Assembly: GCA_009760885.1 (NCBI GenBank)
Contig: CM019696.1
Span: forward strand, 47,624,017-47,688,016
Direction: 5' to 3'
Length of the DNA stretch: 64,000 bases
DNA from: Achatina immaculata
Lineage: Eukaryota > Mollusca > Gastropoda > Stylommatophora > Achatinidae
Program-made: the position numbers and the translations under genes
Shown: positions 21,919 to 32,836 of the stretch, one piece after another
Position numbering within the stretch: the stretch's first letter is position 1
Layout: every line of letters starts with the position of its first letter
The notes under the pieces: model-generated
Told to the model about the DNA's origin: nothing
Database searches by the model: none
The model's input: the letters and a program-made list of their open reading frames with translations, nothing else

Positions 21919-22265
21919 GTGGTTTATTTTTTCATCCAAAGGAGAGCTCTTTTCATTGTTTTGGGTTTATTTTTTCATCTGAAGGGGAGCTCTTTTCATT
22001 GTTTTTGGTTTATTTTTTCATCCAAAGGAGAGCTCTTTTCATTGTTTTGGGTTTATTTTTTCATCCAAAGGAGAGCTCTTTTCATTGTTTTGGGTTTATT
22101 TTTTCATCCGAAGGAGAGCTCTTTTCATTGTTTTGGGATTATTTTTTTCATCTGAAGGAGAGCTCTTTTCATTGTTTTGGGATTATTTTTTCATCTGAAG
22201 GAGAGCTCTTTTCATTGTTTTGGGTTATTTCATCTGAAGGAGAGCTCTTTTCATCGTTTTGGGAT
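21919..22265. repeat. Minisatellite, ~43-bp unit, 8 copies
   Basis: Head-to-tail units built on 'ttttttcatccaaaggagag' and 'ctcttttcattgttttgggt'. The last copies are shortened by a few bases. The phenylalanine-rich frames across it are a by-product. Confidence 0.93.
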
Positions 22266-22755
22266 TCTCAGATTAATTTAGCATAAGCTCCAAGTCTAGG
22301 GATTTTGTGATGAGGCTCTGCCATTGTTACTTTGTAACAACTGGTTCAGTGATCCTTATGGTTCTGTCATGCGTGCACACACACCCTGCTCATTGCACGA
22401 CACTTGATGTGGACTGCTGTGTGCTGGTTTTTGGCCAAAGTAACATTTACTTTTTTGATGCTCAATGAAGGAGATTAAGAGCCCAAGTTTTGATTTCTTA
22501 AATATATGCCTGTGTGGTGTTTGTGTGTGCCCCTGTCATGGTGACTTGTGTGCGTGTGTGTGCACTGGTCATAGTGACAACTTTTTGTGTGTGTGCACCT
22601 TCACAGAGACAACTTTTTTTTCATGTGAAAATATTCTACTGTGGGGGTTTAAAAGAGAATGATTGTGCAGAAAAGGTTTATTGTAAATATTTTCTGACAA
22701 AATTCTGTAAAATGATGACAATGTTAAGATGTGGACATCTGTTCTGAATGTTCTT

Positions 22756-22761
22756 AATAAA
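22756..22761 (+). promoter_or_regulatory. Candidate poly(A) signal AATAAA
   Basis: Canonical hexamer in 'ttcttaataaacatgctttt', about 3.35 kb after the stop codon of the plus-strand gene. It would give a long 3' UTR containing a SINE and a minisatellite. The hexamer is common by chance in AT-rich DNA. Confidence 0.25.
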
Positions 22762-22834
22762 CATGCTTTTATTCTGAATCAGTTAACAAATACATTTTCT
22801 GGCTGATGTTCACTAGTAATAGCTGCCCCTCTAT

Positions 22835-22927
22835 TGTAGTATCACTAGCAGATCTTGACAGTAAATGCAGATTCATGTGACGTAGTATCACTAGCAGATC
22901 TTGACAGTAAATGCAGATTCATGTGAC
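22835..22927. repeat. Tandem duplication, 46-bp unit, 2 copies
   Basis: Two perfect copies of a unit containing 'gtagtatcactagcagatct' and 'gtaaatgcagattcatgtga'. Confidence 0.9.
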
Positions 22928-23548
22928 GACGAAGTTGATCAGTTCATCAACGAAAAAAGAACTATATGGATATGCAATTTGAATTTGTAAACTGTACACA
23001 GATACTTCATTGTCTCTGTTGCTGTGCCTTGAACTGTCGGGTCTCACCAGTGAACACACATAAATTACTAGTCATATCTCTCTCATTAGCTAAAGCTAGT
23101 CCATGTTGGTAAATTTTTTGTACTGTGGGTTGTTTAAAAAAAAAATTTTAAACAGGTGTGCACTGCGTCCACCCCCACCCCACAAGCGTCCTCCTCCATT
23201 ATGTGGACTGCTCGTATTCATTTTTATGAATTATTTAAGCTTTTGACATTTAACAAAGGTTGAAAAGACAAACGATTGCGACAGACAGGAAAACTAATAT
23301 TTCTGCAACCGAGTTGTAAATGTTTTGAACACATCATAATGTACAAATGTTTGAATTGCTGCACAGACACAGCGCCCACATACTGAGAGTTCTTGTGCTG
23401 CTTTGTAAAATAAAACTTGAGTATATCATTTTTTTCCCTTTATTTATGTGGTTGTCAATATTAAAAGTGATACATTTTTCATACAAAACATGCACAAATA
23501 TACAAATGTTTCAGTCTGGTGAGGCATGCACACATCAGTTACATAGTA

Positions 23549-23885
23549 ATTACGAGGGTCATACCAAAAGTTGTGAGCAAAAATTTTTTAAAAATCAGAA
23601 TTTATAGATAGAGAAAATATGAATGTATCACCTTAATCTGCATCATTTTCTTCACTTTTCAACATAATCTCCATTTCTCTGCACACGTTTTTCCCATCGC
23701 TCTGCAAGTTTGAAAATACCCTCTCGGTAGAATTTCGTTCCAGCTGACCGACAGCACAGAATATGTGACCTCTATATGAAGTGCAAAGGTTGCAGTTTAA
23801 GGTGATACATTTATATTTTCTCTGTCTATAAATTCTGATTTTTTAAAAAAGAATTTTGCTCACAACTTTCGGTATGACCCTGGTA
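23549..23885 (-). mobile_element. Internally deleted mariner element (MITE-like)
   Basis: Terminal inverted repeats of ~95 bp: left 'cgagggtcataccaaaagtt', right ending 'aactttcggtatgaccctgg', flanked by TA on both sides. On the minus strand the inner part encodes EFYREGIFKLAERWEKRVQRN then GDYVEK, the C-terminus of a mariner transposase, ending just before the TIR. Most of the transposase gene is gone, so this is a non-autonomous deletion derivative dependent on a full-length mariner. Confidence 0.85.
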
Positions 23886-24074
23886 TATTTGCTATAGACA
23901 TGCCAGTTCATAAATGCAAACATTACTTCACAATTAATTTCAACTAGAGAACCAAAGTAAACATTTTCAGATGCTTAAAAAAAAAAAAAAAAGAGGCTAT
24001 TTTTGAGAACATAACATGCACTGAAACTCTTGAGCTTCTGAGAATATGTTTGGGGGAAAAATAAGATTCGATTC

Positions 24075-24990
24075 TTACATCCTTCCAGTGCTGTTAAACA
24101 TCAGACAAGGCTTGCATGGTAGTTAGCCAAGTTTTCCTGCTTTCTGCGAGCTTTTCAACCTCATTAAGGGATTTTATGCTTATTAATCTGGAGTCTCTTA
24201 ACAATGTCCTCTTCAGAGTTTCACGTGGTAAACCACTTTTCTTTGGCTTGTTGTGTTCCACCCGACAGCCTGTTTTGGGATTCTCTGACTGTTTCTTTTC
24301 ATCACATGACCGACATATGTCATTTTTTCTGATCACCCATGGGACTGGTTGTTGTTCAGTCATCTGTCTTATCTCAGCATTGTTCTTGAATTTGTTCCAT
24401 TTGATGCTGAGTTTTTTCCTTAGGCATTTGTTTTAAAAATAGTCTAATTTGTTGTCTATTTTGTTTTCCAGCTTTCACATGCATAAATGAGGGTGGGTAT
24501 TACATTTGAATTGAATAAAACTTGGTTTTTGTGCTTATAACTTTTGAGTGCCATATGTTCTCAAGATTCTTGAAGGTCAGTGCTGCATTTATGATTCTAA
24601 CTTCCTTTCTGGTGTTGCCATCCTGGTCTATGTAGCTGCCAAGGCATACAAATTAGTGTATTTCTTCAGCACGTGTTTTCTGTGTAAATTTTTCCTTTTT
24701 GATTAAAGGGAAGTTTCACCGTTTTTTTTTTTCCTTGTTAAAGTCCTATTTATTTTTACTGTTTTTTTTCTTGCAACAAATTCACATTGTCACTGATAAG
24801 AGTTATGTCATCTGCAAAATCAAGATCTTCCAGTTGGGTCCCATATACCCAATCAATGCCCATTTCACCTTTGCAACATTTTTTCATTATGAAGTCTAAG
24901 GCAATTCTAAAAAAGCAAGGCAGATTGTATATATCCTTGTTTCAATCTGGAACTATTCACTCATTCCTTCTTCTGTGTTGACTGCACAAA
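24075..24990 (-). pseudogene. RTE-like LINE remnant
   Basis: Minus-strand DNA related to 42340-43385: blocks corresponding to 'tcttaacaatgtcctcttca', 'cacgtggtaaaccacttttc', 'tgcgagcttttcaacctcat' and the later RT part ('gttatgtcatctgcaaaatc', 'gaactattcactcattcctt'). The frame is broken many times. Confidence 0.7.
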
Positions 24991-26500
24991 CATATCCATT
25001 ACATGATTAAAAATGTTCATAAAATCTAAAGAACGACATTTTAAAAATATTTGTGAAAGTAATACCAAACACACACACAGCTGTCACCAGATGTAAGAAA
25101 ACTTGCACAACCAAATATAGTACAGTACTGTACACAGGATCATCACCATTATCTTACATGGCAGTAAAGAGCTCAGCGGTCACTGTTCAGTTGTGTTGTC
25201 TTGTTCAAATACAGAAATTTATTTCTTTTGCAAATAACAAAAGCATGAAAATGGTCCCTTCTGAACACATTAAGGGCCACAGGTTTCATGTTATGGTCCA
25301 TGATGTGTTCTTATATGCTGCACTATATATACTCTTATATACTTCACAAAAATGGTGAATTATTTATATGAGAACAGTTTAGTGCGTGCTAACATCAGAT
25401 GATGGTCAGCTGCAGGAAGCAGAAGCATGAAAACAAATCAGTTCCAGGTAAATTTCTCTTCAATGTCATAGGACAACAGAGAAGAGGCAAATTTGTGAGA
25501 ATTTTCCATACACGTGAATACCAGCAATATATACATATCACACATTTTGTGTTGGAGAGTGCTGTGTCAAGTTTATTCCGTTCTGGAAATTTAGCACAGC
25601 CACCACATATGGTTCAATGTGCTTGTCATAATTAATGACGCTCAACATATGGTTTGTCATGTTTGTCATGATTAAATGATAGGGAACATGGCATATTTTG
25701 ATTGACAATAAACGTCTGCGAGATAGTTACACGGAAGAAGAGTTTTCCCACCCAAGTCTTTGAGTAGTGACAGGACTGAATTAAAGTTAGCAGATTGTAG
25801 AGATGACTTCAGTACAACAGCAAACCAACATGGTTGTGGTGGTGATGATGATGAATTAAGTAACACTGCTACAGGAGTTGCAATTTTATTTCCCACACAA
25901 AATAAAATGTTTCATCATGCATCTAACCTTGATTATGTGTTTTTTTTCTGTTGGCCCAAATAAGGCACCCCCCCCCCCCCCCCCAGATACTGTTTTGTTT
26001 TCATTACGTTTGAATGCAGTTCTCCCCCCCCCCCCCTTCTGCCTATTTTTAACTTTCTTAGTATAAAACCATCATTTTTCCTTCACTTTGTCTCCTTAAA
26101 ATCAAACTTGAAGTTTGGCGCTGATTTCTTGCCCAGTAAGAATGTTAACAAAACAAATGTAACTACTCTCCCATTTTGAAGATAAATAAAAACAAAACAG
26201 GAACAGACATGTTTGTCTTAAAAAAAAAACATAACAAAAACATTTATTTTCAAAACATGGATGATTACATTGTGGCATCTAGAAAAGAAACTTGATGAAA
26301 ATAATGGAAGCATCATGCTACTGTAACCACCAAGTCTCCTGTTGCTCGACCAACATGTCTGCCACAGTAAACACATCGTATCTTTTCCTGACCAAATATT
26401 ACGGCAAACAATGCAATTTTAGTAGCAGCCTATTAACGTATAAACATAAAGCCATGAGGGAAACCCAAAAATTTAGGGAATTTTAAACAATGTGCCGAAA
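24991..26500. other. Intergenic DNA with poly(C) tracts, nothing recognised
   Basis: Region between the convergent genes. It has C-runs near 25968-25985 and 26025-26036 and a possible minus-strand poly(A) signal (TTTATT at 26243-26248) that could end the ACK-like transcript. No coding motif was seen. Confidence 0.35.
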
Positions 26501-26559
26501 CCGGTTGTTGTTTGTCCTTCTGCCGCTGGATGGGGGTGGCTGTATGCTTTGTGAATCAC

Positions 26560-27175
26560 TGTGCCAACAGACGTCGAGCTGAGAGGTCATGTTTTTAAGA
26601 GCATTTTTATGAGGTTATGTTTGAGAGATATGTCGGATTTCAAGGAGCAAGAATCTGTTTCAGTCTTAAAAACTGCAGCAGAAACCCACCGAATGCTACA
26701 GGAACCCTTTGGTGATAAAGCCATGGGCCACAGCAAGACTTTTTTACGCTACAAAAGCTTCAAGGATGGGTGATCATCTGTTGATGATGAGCACTACTGA
26801 CAACCATCAACTTGCTCATCACCACACAATGAAGCAAAAGGTTCATGAGGTTATACAGTGATTCTCCACCCACCCTTATTTGCCTGACCTTTCCTCTTGT
26901 GACTTTTTTTTTTTTTTTTATCAACTCCTCAAGATAAAACTATGGCTGAAAGAACATCATTGTAACATGCCAGAGGAGATCCAGGTAGAATTGCAAGATG
27001 TTATGGACACACACTTGGATAACTTTTAGGGATGATGGAATCATGGAAAACATGCTGGAACTGCTGCATACAAGTCCAGGGGACTATTTCAGAGGAGATG
27101 GTAGAAACTAGGAGTTTCTGTAGCCATTTTTTTAACTGTCATATTCCCTGAACTTTTGGGTTGCATCTTGTATTG
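26560..27175 (+). pseudogene. Mariner transposase relic
   Basis: Degraded plus-strand mariner. The N-terminal helix-turn-helix area reads VELRGHVFKSIFMRLC then later THRMLQEPFGDKAMGHSKTF; mariner proteins have a similar 'R..I...F..G.......L..VYG......V..W...F..G' layout. About 200 bp on, 'HPPYLPDLSSCDFFFF' resembles the mariner 'HPPYSPDLAPCDF' motif close to the third catalytic Asp, followed by KIKLWLKEHHCNMPEEIQ. The central catalytic part is mostly missing and frames are broken. Confidence 0.75.
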
Positions 27176-27417
27176 TTATACAGTAACTACAACTTTTAAC
27201 TGGTTTAGAAACTGCAATTCAATCAAACTATTAACTATCTTGTAAGTTAGCAGTTCTCAACTTTTCTTTCCCCCATGCACCCATTTCAACAAATGTCTGT
27301 CAGTCCTACACCACATCTCCCTACCTTTTTCCAAGATTGCCTGACTTGAAAGGTGCATTCCATACAATATTCTAATATTCTGAGTCTCTCAATCTGTGAC
27401 CCCAATCTCCCCTATCA

Positions 27418-27862
27418 TCTACATTAGCCAGACAAATCTGAACATCTTCTACATGAGCCAGACAAATCTGAACATCTTCTACATGAGCCAGACAAATCTG
27501 AACATCATCTACATGAGCCAGACAAATCTGAACATCTTCTACATGAGCCAGACAAATCTGAACATCTTCTACATGAGCCAGACAAATCTGAACATCATCT
27601 ACATGAGCCAGACAAATCTGAACATCTACATGAGCCAGACAAATCTGAACATCATCTACATGAGCCAGACAAATCTGAACATCTACATGAGCCAGACAAA
27701 TCTGAACATCATCTACATGAGCCAGACAAATCTGAACATCTTCTACATGAGCCAGACAAATCTGAACATCATCTACATGAGCCAGACAAATCTGAACATC
27801 TTCTACATGAGCCAGACAAATCTGAACATCTTCTACATGAGCCAGACAAATCTGAACATCTT
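27418..27862. repeat. Minisatellite, 30-bp unit, 15 copies
   Basis: Fifteen copies of a unit containing 'gccagacaaatctgaacatc'. Variants alternate 'ttctac' and 'atctac'; two units are 27 bp. It reads as an open frame (SQTNLNI(F/I)YM repeats) only because 30 and 27 are multiples of three. It lies just downstream of the ACK-like stop codon on the other strand, probably in its 3' UTR or beyond. Confidence 0.93.
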
Positions 27863-28045
27863 TTAGCTACTGTCAGTCACACAGTAAACTATAATTCTAA
27901 ATATATGGTTTCAATGTATCATAAGCCAAAGACAAATTTTTGCATAAATCAGAACTGGTTTTTCAGCAGATTTTTCTTCCTTCAATTCTCTTAACAAAAG
28001 ACCGCACATGACTGTAGGCTGCTCACACACACACACACACATTCT

Positions 28046-28369
28046 TCAAACATCCACAATCTCTGGACTGGCCGGCCGGTTACGGGAGGTAATTAAACTC
28101 ATTTGTGCTGGAGTCCCTCTGGGTGATGGTGATGATGATGATGATGACAGGGCAGATGATAAAGACAATATCCCAGGTGTTTTCGACAACTCTAGCAAAG
28201 TGTCGGCCGCTCGTTGTAAATCCCAGCCGCTGGCAGAGAGTGCCTCCTTGCACTTGTGAACATCAGCCACGCCCAGCGACAGCAGCTTCTTCAGCTGAAG
28301 GTATTTGGTGGCCTTGGCCACATCCCACTGTGTTCTCTCCAGGGCTGTCATGCATTCTTCTACCGTCAC
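28046..28369 (-). CDS. TNK2: ACK/TNK2-like kinase, last exon: C-terminal UBA domain
   Basis: Terminal exon of the minus-strand kinase: acceptor 'tgtcgtaccag', 107 codons and TGA at 28048-28046. It starts VTVEECMTALERTQWDVAKA, then TKYLQLKKLLSLGVADVHKC and KEALSASGWDLQRAADTLLE. This matches the ACK1/TNK2 C-terminal ubiquitin-association domain (...TTEEC..AL...GW.V.RAA.YLK...L..LG......C...L...W.L..A...LL). In ACK1 the UBA domain binds ubiquitin and affects turnover of the kinase and EGFR trafficking. A serine run (from a TCA/GAT microsatellite) and a short tail follow. It joins in phase 0 to the 31615-31666 exon. Confidence 0.93.
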   Translation of the reverse strand: MTVEECMTALERTQWDVAKATKYLQLKKLLSLGVADVHKCKEALSASGWDLQRAADTLLELSKTPGILSLSSALSSSSSSPSPRGTPAQMSLITSRNRPASPEIVDV

Positions 28370-28537
28370 CTGGTACGACAATCATGACATCACTTGTAAT
28401 TAAGGTACATACACAACTAGTATAAAACAATAATCATGACAACTGCAGTGCACAGCTAGTATATCACAGTAACCATGACAATTAACTGATTATTATTTCA
28501 GGGGCAGGGGAGAAGATGTTCAATGTGCCTGCCTAAC

Positions 28538-28797
28538 TCTGGCACAGAAATGTGATGCTTCATATTTACAAATGTGAAAGACTCGCATAACAGAAATGTG
28601 ATGCTTCATAATTACAAATGTGAAAGACTCACACAACAGAAATGTGATGCTTCATACTTACAAATGTGAAAGACTCACACAACAGAAATGTGATGCTTCA
28701 TACTTACAAATGTGAAAGACTCACACAACAGAAATGTGATGCTTCATACTTACAAATGTGAAAGACTCACACTTACAAATGTGAAAGACTCACACTT
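28538..28797. repeat. Minisatellite, 46-bp unit, ~5 copies
   Basis: Units containing 'cagaaatgtgatgcttcata' and 'ttacaaatgtgaaagactca', in the last intron of the kinase gene; the final units are truncated. Confidence 0.92.
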
Positions 28798-28871
28798 TCA
28801 ATCAACCTAATGGTCTCACAAAACCATCTCCATATTTTGTTTTTTAAATTGAAAAAAAGTCTAAACCATGA

Positions 28872-29262
28872 CTTCATTCTTGCATCTTTCCTGTGCCGTT
28901 AAACACAGGGCTCACATAGTTTTTTTGCCAAGTTTTCCTGTCCTCTGTGAGTTTTTCAACTTATCAAGGGATGTTATGCCCACTAAACTGGCCTCTCTTA
29001 ACAATGTCCTCTTTAGAGTTTCATGTGGTAGACCTCTTTTTTCTTCGGCCTGTTGTGTTCCACTTGATAGCTTGTTTTGGTATTCTCCGATTGTTTCTTC
29101 TCATCACATGACCTACATAACTCCATCTTCTTTTACTGATTGCCCATGAGACAGGTTGTTGCTTGCTCATCTGCCTTATCTCTGCGTTGTTCTTGAATTC
29201 GTTCCACTTTATACCAAGTATTTTACTTAGGCATTTGTTTTCAAAAGAGTCTAATTTCGGTT
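28872..29262 (-). pseudogene. RTE-like LINE 3' remnant
   Basis: Highly similar to 8447-8830, with the same 'cttgcatctttcctgtgccg', 'ccactaaactggcctctctt' and 'tcttctcatcacatgaccta' order. Both end at the same point ('aaaagagtctaattt'), which suggests a shared 5' truncation point or a secondary structure that stopped reverse transcription. Confidence 0.75.
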
Positions 29263-29386
29263 ACAACTAATATGAGATTCCATAACGGCAGGGTTTTTCC
29301 CCATCCGGAGTCGCTTTTAGGTGGGTGTCAGGGTGAGGTTGTTTGCCTCATGCCAAACTCCCATTATATAGTACTTTCTGACTTCA

Positions 29387-29573
29387 TCGCACCATCACAG
29401 TACTTGGCTGGAAGTCAGTTCACTGCACCATCACAGTACTTGGTTGGAAGTCAGTTCACTGCACCATCACAGTACTTGGTTGGAAGTCAGTTCACTGCAC
29501 CATCACAGTACTTGGTTGGAAGTCAGTTCACTGCACCATCACAGTACTTGGTTAGAAGTCAGTTCACCGCACA
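29387..29573. repeat. Minisatellite, 36-bp unit, 5 copies
   Basis: Units of 'ttcactgcaccatcacagta' plus 'cttggttggaagtcag'; changes are one c/t and a final g/a. Confidence 0.93.
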
Positions 29574-29669
29574 GAACAATTAACAAGGTTTCCTTGTCAC
29601 CATAGTTTATGTTCTTTGATTAGGCATGTTATTGAAGGAAAATGAAAATTTTGATGGAATATCACAAAC

Positions 29670-29927
29670 AGCTGGTCATATGTATACAAAGTTTAAGGTT
29701 GGTACTACTAATCTATGCACATGTGCCCAGGTGCCCCAAACTGTGGAACATATACTCCAGAACTGCATCAACTACGAGACACTGAGAAATAATTACTGGC
29801 CCAGTGAAACCACTAAAGAAGATAAGCTCTATGGTTCCATACATGAATTACAAAAAAAGTGAAATTTATCCAAGAGGCAGGACTGCAGATATAGACAGAC
29901 AATGTGAACGAAGAAGAAGAAGACAAA
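29670..29927 (+). pseudogene. Short 3' copy of the I/Nimb-like LINE
   Basis: Only the last ~250 bp of the LINE are present (from 'tcatatgtatacaaagttta' to 'acaatgtgaacgaagaagaa'), with the CCHC-like segment and the GAA tail. It inserted opposite to the kinase gene, inside its last intron. Near-identity to the other two copies indicates recent activity. Confidence 0.9.
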
Positions 29928-30229
29928 CAGCTGAACATGCAAGGGAGGTGAAATTATGGAAAATGAAGAAAGTTTTAAAACTTAATAGAACATGTTTGAT
30001 AAATTCTCAGCTACACAGACTTGCAACCTTCTGTTATATGAAGATGTCACTGATCAAACCTATCCTTTGCATTTTAATTTTTTTGGTGTCCTGTAAATAT
30101 TCTTTTACACCTGTACATTTTTATTGCTTGCTTATATTCTAAGACACCTCCATGTGAAAACACTGCTTATTTATAGAAGTTCTAAATAATTATGAGAATA
30201 TGAAATCTAGTTCATACTGCCATACAAAC

Positions 30230-30335
30230 ATCTATGAATATGGTGGGGTCAGTATCGCGCCTGGTATCCCGCAGAATTTGAACCACTAATCTCCATGTGA
30301 GAGATGAATGCACCAACCGCTACATTACTTTGAAA
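30230..30335 (-). repeat. tRNA-derived SINE fragment
   Basis: The reverse strand reads 'gtagcggttggtgcattcat' (A-box-like), then 'gagattagtggttcaaattc' (B-box-like), the spacing of a tRNA-type promoter. No cloverleaf is complete, so it is not called a tRNA gene. Confidence 0.5.
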
Positions 30336-30690
30336 ACATGTTTTAATCAAAATCATCATTTTCATTGTGTCCTGAATCATGCAGAGTAGAGATGAAAACT
30401 AACCTTCCCTGTTTGTCTTCTCTCTCCCCCCCTGTAATGTTCTAAATGATCTGTCCCCGTGTGACTTGTAAATAGGAAACAGGACTCACAAGAGAGGGTT
30501 CCAGCCTTGTACTGTCATGGTGCCTAGAAAGTTTTCCTTTATTTTTTTAAGAGTGGGTCCAAAGGGATTGAGGGAGCCTGTGATATTTTCATGAAAAAAA
30601 TTGGGGGGGGGGGGAGGAGAGGAAGAGGAGAGTGTTTTGCATCCACTTGTAAAACTTCTCTCAGAACTTTTGCTTGTAAGCACATACTAG

Positions 30691-31047
30691 CCTGGTCAAA
30701 CTTAGCCTGGTCAAGCCTAGCCTGATCAAGCCTAGCCTGGTCAAACTTAGCCTGGTCAAGCCTAGCCTGATCAAACTTAGCCTGGTCAAACTTAGCCTGG
30801 TCAAGCCTAGCCTGGTCAAACTTAGCCTGGTCAAGCCTAGCCTGATCAAACTTAGCCTGATCAAACTTAGCCTGGTCAAGCCTAGCCTGATCAAACTTAG
30901 CCTGATCAAACTTAGCCTGGTCAAACTTAGCCTGATCAAACTTAGCCTGGTCAAGCTTAGCCTGATCAAACTTAGCCTGATCAAACTTAGCCTGGTCAAA
31001 CTTAGCCTGATCAAACTTAGCCTGATCAAACTTAGCCTGGTCAAGCT
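30691..31047. repeat. Minisatellite, 15-bp unit, ~24 copies
   Basis: Units of 'cctggtcaaacttag' with two variable sites (g/a at the fifth base, a/g near the tenth). On the minus strand it stays open as AKFDQ/ARLDQ pentapeptides. It lies in the last kinase intron and has no clear flanking splice sites. Confidence 0.93.
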
Positions 31048-31208
31048 CTGACAAGTGATCATCCCCAAATCCGCAAGCTTCTAAGTTGTTCATTCTCATA
31101 TGGCACCAAAAATTAAATCATCAAAACCATAGAAAACAAGTTGAATTCTTTCCAGACTAAATGTTTATGAAGAATTAGAAAAATATTTTGGCCAAACACC
31201 ATAAGAAA

Positions 31209-31530
31209 TAACATCTTGTTGGCAGAAATGCAGATGAAGCCACTGACAGCAATTATTGAGGAAAGATGCTGGTGATGGTTGGGACATGTGCTCCGAATGA
31301 CTGACAACTCACTACCAAAAACAGCACTAAGATGGACACCACAGGGGAACATAAGTAAGGGTAGACCAAAGCAGACATGGAGAAGAACAACAGAAAGGAT
31401 GTTGAGCAATAGAGGGCTCACCTGGGCAAGAGCAGAAAAAAAGGCAAAGGACAGGCATTTGTGGAAAACCCTTGTGGAAGCCCCATGTGCTTTGGGGCAC
31501 TTAAGGTTCAGAAAAAAAAAAAAAAAGCTC
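31209..31530 (+). pseudogene. LINE C-terminal remnant (family C)
   Basis: Encodes WLGHVLRMTDNSLPKTALRW, GRPKQTWRRTTERMLSNRGL and AEKKAKDRHLWKTLVEAP, the typical RTE-type ORF C-terminus (R..WLGH..R......GRP..TW.R). It ends with 'acttaaggttcag' and an A-tract. Related copies: 9070-9262, 13810-13962, 52627-52913. Confidence 0.8.
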
Positions 31531-31614
31531 TTGGTGGGTATTTTCACAACTTCCGAAAATCTCTAACCTATATAACAGTTAACTGGAAGCTACAAACAGA
31601 AAAGATCTGCGTAC

Positions 31615-31666
31615 CTGCTCCTGAAAGATCTTGAGCAAGGTCTCTATCTCTTCGCAATTCTTCTGC
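31615..31666 (-). CDS. TNK2: ACK/TNK2-like kinase, short penultimate exon
   Basis: A 52-base exon: acceptor 'tgtcgttttcag', donor GAGCAG|gtacgc. It gives one base closing a split Arg codon (AG|G) and then QKNCEEIETLLKIFQEQ. The phase (1 upstream, 0 downstream) exactly links the giant exon (...FALDAG) to the UBA exon. The predicted helix before the UBA domain fits ACK1, where a short helical stretch precedes the UBA. It is easily missed by gene finders because of its size and its ~14-kb upstream intron. Confidence 0.85.
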
Positions 31667-32729
31667 CTGAAAACGACAAGGCCAAACATTTTTTGTAAAC
31701 TTTTGAGAAATCGTAGCCAAACATGAAAGTCGTCAACACTTTCAGTCTACATGGCCTGACAAAACATAAACCCAGCTCAATCTTTACACATGAAATTCCA
31801 TGAAAGGCTTTAGTTTGAAATATAATAAAAACAATGTGATAAACTGTTATGTTTTACTCTATATAATGCATCAAAAATGTTCCTGCAGTCTATACTTTAT
31901 GTCCATTTGCTTTTCAGCTTAGGTTTTTTTTTATTCAATGATTATCTTTTCTCTTATCAATTTATTTCTCATTTGCAGATATTAAAACTGTATGCATGCT
32001 TGGCCAAATATTCCAATATCAGGCTATCAACATGATGATAAGCTGTATTCATTATTCTGAAATCAACACTTTATAAACGCAGGAATTCAATATTTTATAA
32101 ACACTTTTAGCTGAAACAAAATGAAACAGTTGTTCACATTTCATCACATCTATCCTACAGAGAGCTCCTTCATTTCTGTAACAGAAGTATGGACCAGGGA
32201 TTCTTAACTTGGGCTAACTATGCCCCCTTTAAAGTATGGAAACCACATGATGGGGAAGTATGAGACCAGCTCCCTGAACAATTTTTTAAAAATTTATTTT
32301 AAACTACTGCTAGATCTGAATTTTAAAAAAATTTAAACTATTCTGTTGCTAGCTATTCATACATAAAGTAAAAAAAAAAAAAAAAGCTGATCTTCTGAAC
32401 TTATTTTGGTACCTAATAGGATTGATGGGAATGAAGATTTCAACAGTCTAGAGAAGAGGGTAGGGGCACATAATGATCAACCCACTGGGATGGGGGGTGG
32501 GGGGGGGGTGTTGATCTGTAAAAAGGTTTCAAAACTCTTGGTTTGGGAGATACATAAAAAAACAAAAAACAAAAACAAACTAAAGACCACAAATATGTAA
32601 GAAAAGATAATGATCAGAGCCCTTGTTTCTGAAACACCTGTTACAAGTGTTACTATTTTACTGTAAACATATGAAATATATCCTTTTATATCAGTTGTTC
32701 AGTTCTTGTTAAAAGATCAATTTCCTGAC

Positions 32730-32761
<32 letters not shown>

Positions 32762-32836
32762 ACAAAAAGCTGATTTGTCCTTTCCACATCCCACCTGTAA
32801 GTTTTCTTTACTGAGGAAAAAAAAACAACACTACAA
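31667..32836. other. Intron DNA, AT-rich, nothing recognised
   Basis: Start of the ~13.9-kb intron between the 52-base exon and the giant exon. It contains poly(A), poly(G) (near 32490-32510) and poly(C) (near 32730-32746) tracts but no identifiable element. Confidence 0.4.

Noticed and set aside
30539..31099. 186-codon minus-strand frame of DQAKF repeats as a gene
   Set aside because: It is fully explained by a 15-bp minisatellite; the flanks lack a start context, splice sites or any non-repeat domain. Kept only as a low-score finding.
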